NCBI GenBank assembly: GCA_009783395.1
Contig: WRHA01000241.1
Coordinates: 1-5,052, forward strand
Direction of reading: 5' to 3'
Source: Defluviitaleaceae bacterium
GTDB taxonomy: Bacteria > Bacillota > Clostridia > Lachnospirales > WQUN01
DNA: 5,052 nt
The translations under genes and the position numbers were made by a program. The notes under the pieces are model-generated. The model saw only the letters and a list, made by a program, of their open reading frames with translations. It searched no databases and was not told where the DNA came from. Position 1 is the stretch's first letter; each line of letters begins with the position of its first letter. Below, in pieces: positions 4,780 through 5,052 of this stretch.

Positions 4780-5052
4780 CTAAAGGCTGATCATTTCTCC
4801 CGGGATGTGTCGCTCCGCAATCTCAAGGCGTGCGGCGGCGACATTATTTCCTTCAAGCACGCGGCTTACCGTGTCAAACGCGAGCATCGGCGTATTATTT
4901 TCCTCGGAAAGATGCGCCAAAAAAACATGTGTGCGCTCGGGAACAACGACCTCCGCAAGCAACATACCCGCCTGCGCATTTGACAAATGCCCTCGTTTGC
5001 CGGCCACACGCGCTTTCAAATCGCGGTGGTATCGTCCGCGCTCAAGCATTTC
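4780..5052 (-). CDS. walJ: WalJ (YycJ)-like metallo-beta-lactamase-fold hydrolase, C-terminal part only
   Basis: The visible 90 residues are the C-terminus of a gene that starts beyond 5052. The motifs ERGRYHRDLKARVAGKRGHL, GHLSNAQAG and VFLAHLSEENNTPMLAFDTV are characteristic of the YycJ/WalJ group. The His in LAHLSEEN corresponds to the conserved late metal-binding histidine of the metallo-beta-lactamase fold. Family members (about 260 residues) are metal-dependent hydrolases with exonuclease-type activity reported or proposed, and are encoded with the WalRK cell-wall two-component system in many Bacillota. The downstream HtrA gene reproduces the walJ-htrC order. The frame is open to the window edge. 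It ends with TAG followed in frame by TAA, 3 bases before the repeat array. Confidence 0.85.
   Translation of the reverse strand, partial: EMLERGRYHRDLKARVAGKRGHLSNAQAGMLLAEVVVPERTHVFLAHLSEENNTPMLAFDTVSRVLEGNNVAAARLEIAERHIPGEMISL

Overview
This window looks like chromosomal DNA from a member of the Bacillota, probably a Clostridia-like lineage; that placement is an inference. The evidence is a minus-strand pair in walJ-then-htrC order (as at the end of the Bacillus subtilis wal operon), strong GGAGG-type ribosome binding sites, TTG and GTG starts backed by those sites, a sigma-A-type promoter with an extended -10, and a DivIB/FtsQ-type division protein. Base composition is intermediate, with many A and T runs.

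Layout from high to low coordinates, which is the transcription direction of most genes. The minus strand enters at 5052 inside a WalJ-like metallo-beta-lactamase-fold hydrolase (C-terminal 90 residues only). A 175-base gap follows, filled mostly by two tandem copies of a 71-bp repeat. Next is a complete membrane-anchored HtrA/DegP-type serine protease with one PDZ domain (4604-3459). It converges on a small plus-strand gene (2970-3440) for a 156-residue single-pass membrane protein with a faintly PilO-like C-terminal half. Divergent from that gene is a minus-strand DUF2161 protein, a predicted PD-(D/E)XK nuclease with a C-terminal helical domain (2869-2171). A clear promoter at about 2106-2134 then drives a 533-residue NYN-domain (PIN-like) protein with a LOTUS/OST-HTH-like middle region (2085-484). 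Its TGA stop overlaps the ATG of an ftsQ/divIB gene that runs off the left edge (487-1).

The most notable signal is a roughly 100-bp imperfect palindrome (502-602) lying in frame inside the last codons of the NYN gene. Its arms are 34 bp long with 31 matches. It supplies almost all of the 38-residue C-terminal tail, and because of the symmetry the opposite strand can encode a very similar peptide. This resembles coding palindromic elements such as those known in Rickettsia. It also abuts ftsQ and may have changed how ftsQ translation starts.

A second repeat family, the 71-bp tandem pair before htrC, forms a predicted nested hairpin. The only two differences between the copies fall in the inner tetraloop. 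No stretch over 300 bases lacks a gene. I saw no rRNA, tRNA, CRISPR array or transposase. Possible joint function: WalJ and HtrA point to cell-envelope and wall homeostasis, FtsQ to septum assembly, and the NYN and DUF2161 proteins are two predicted nucleic-acid enzymes side by side with no demonstrated link.
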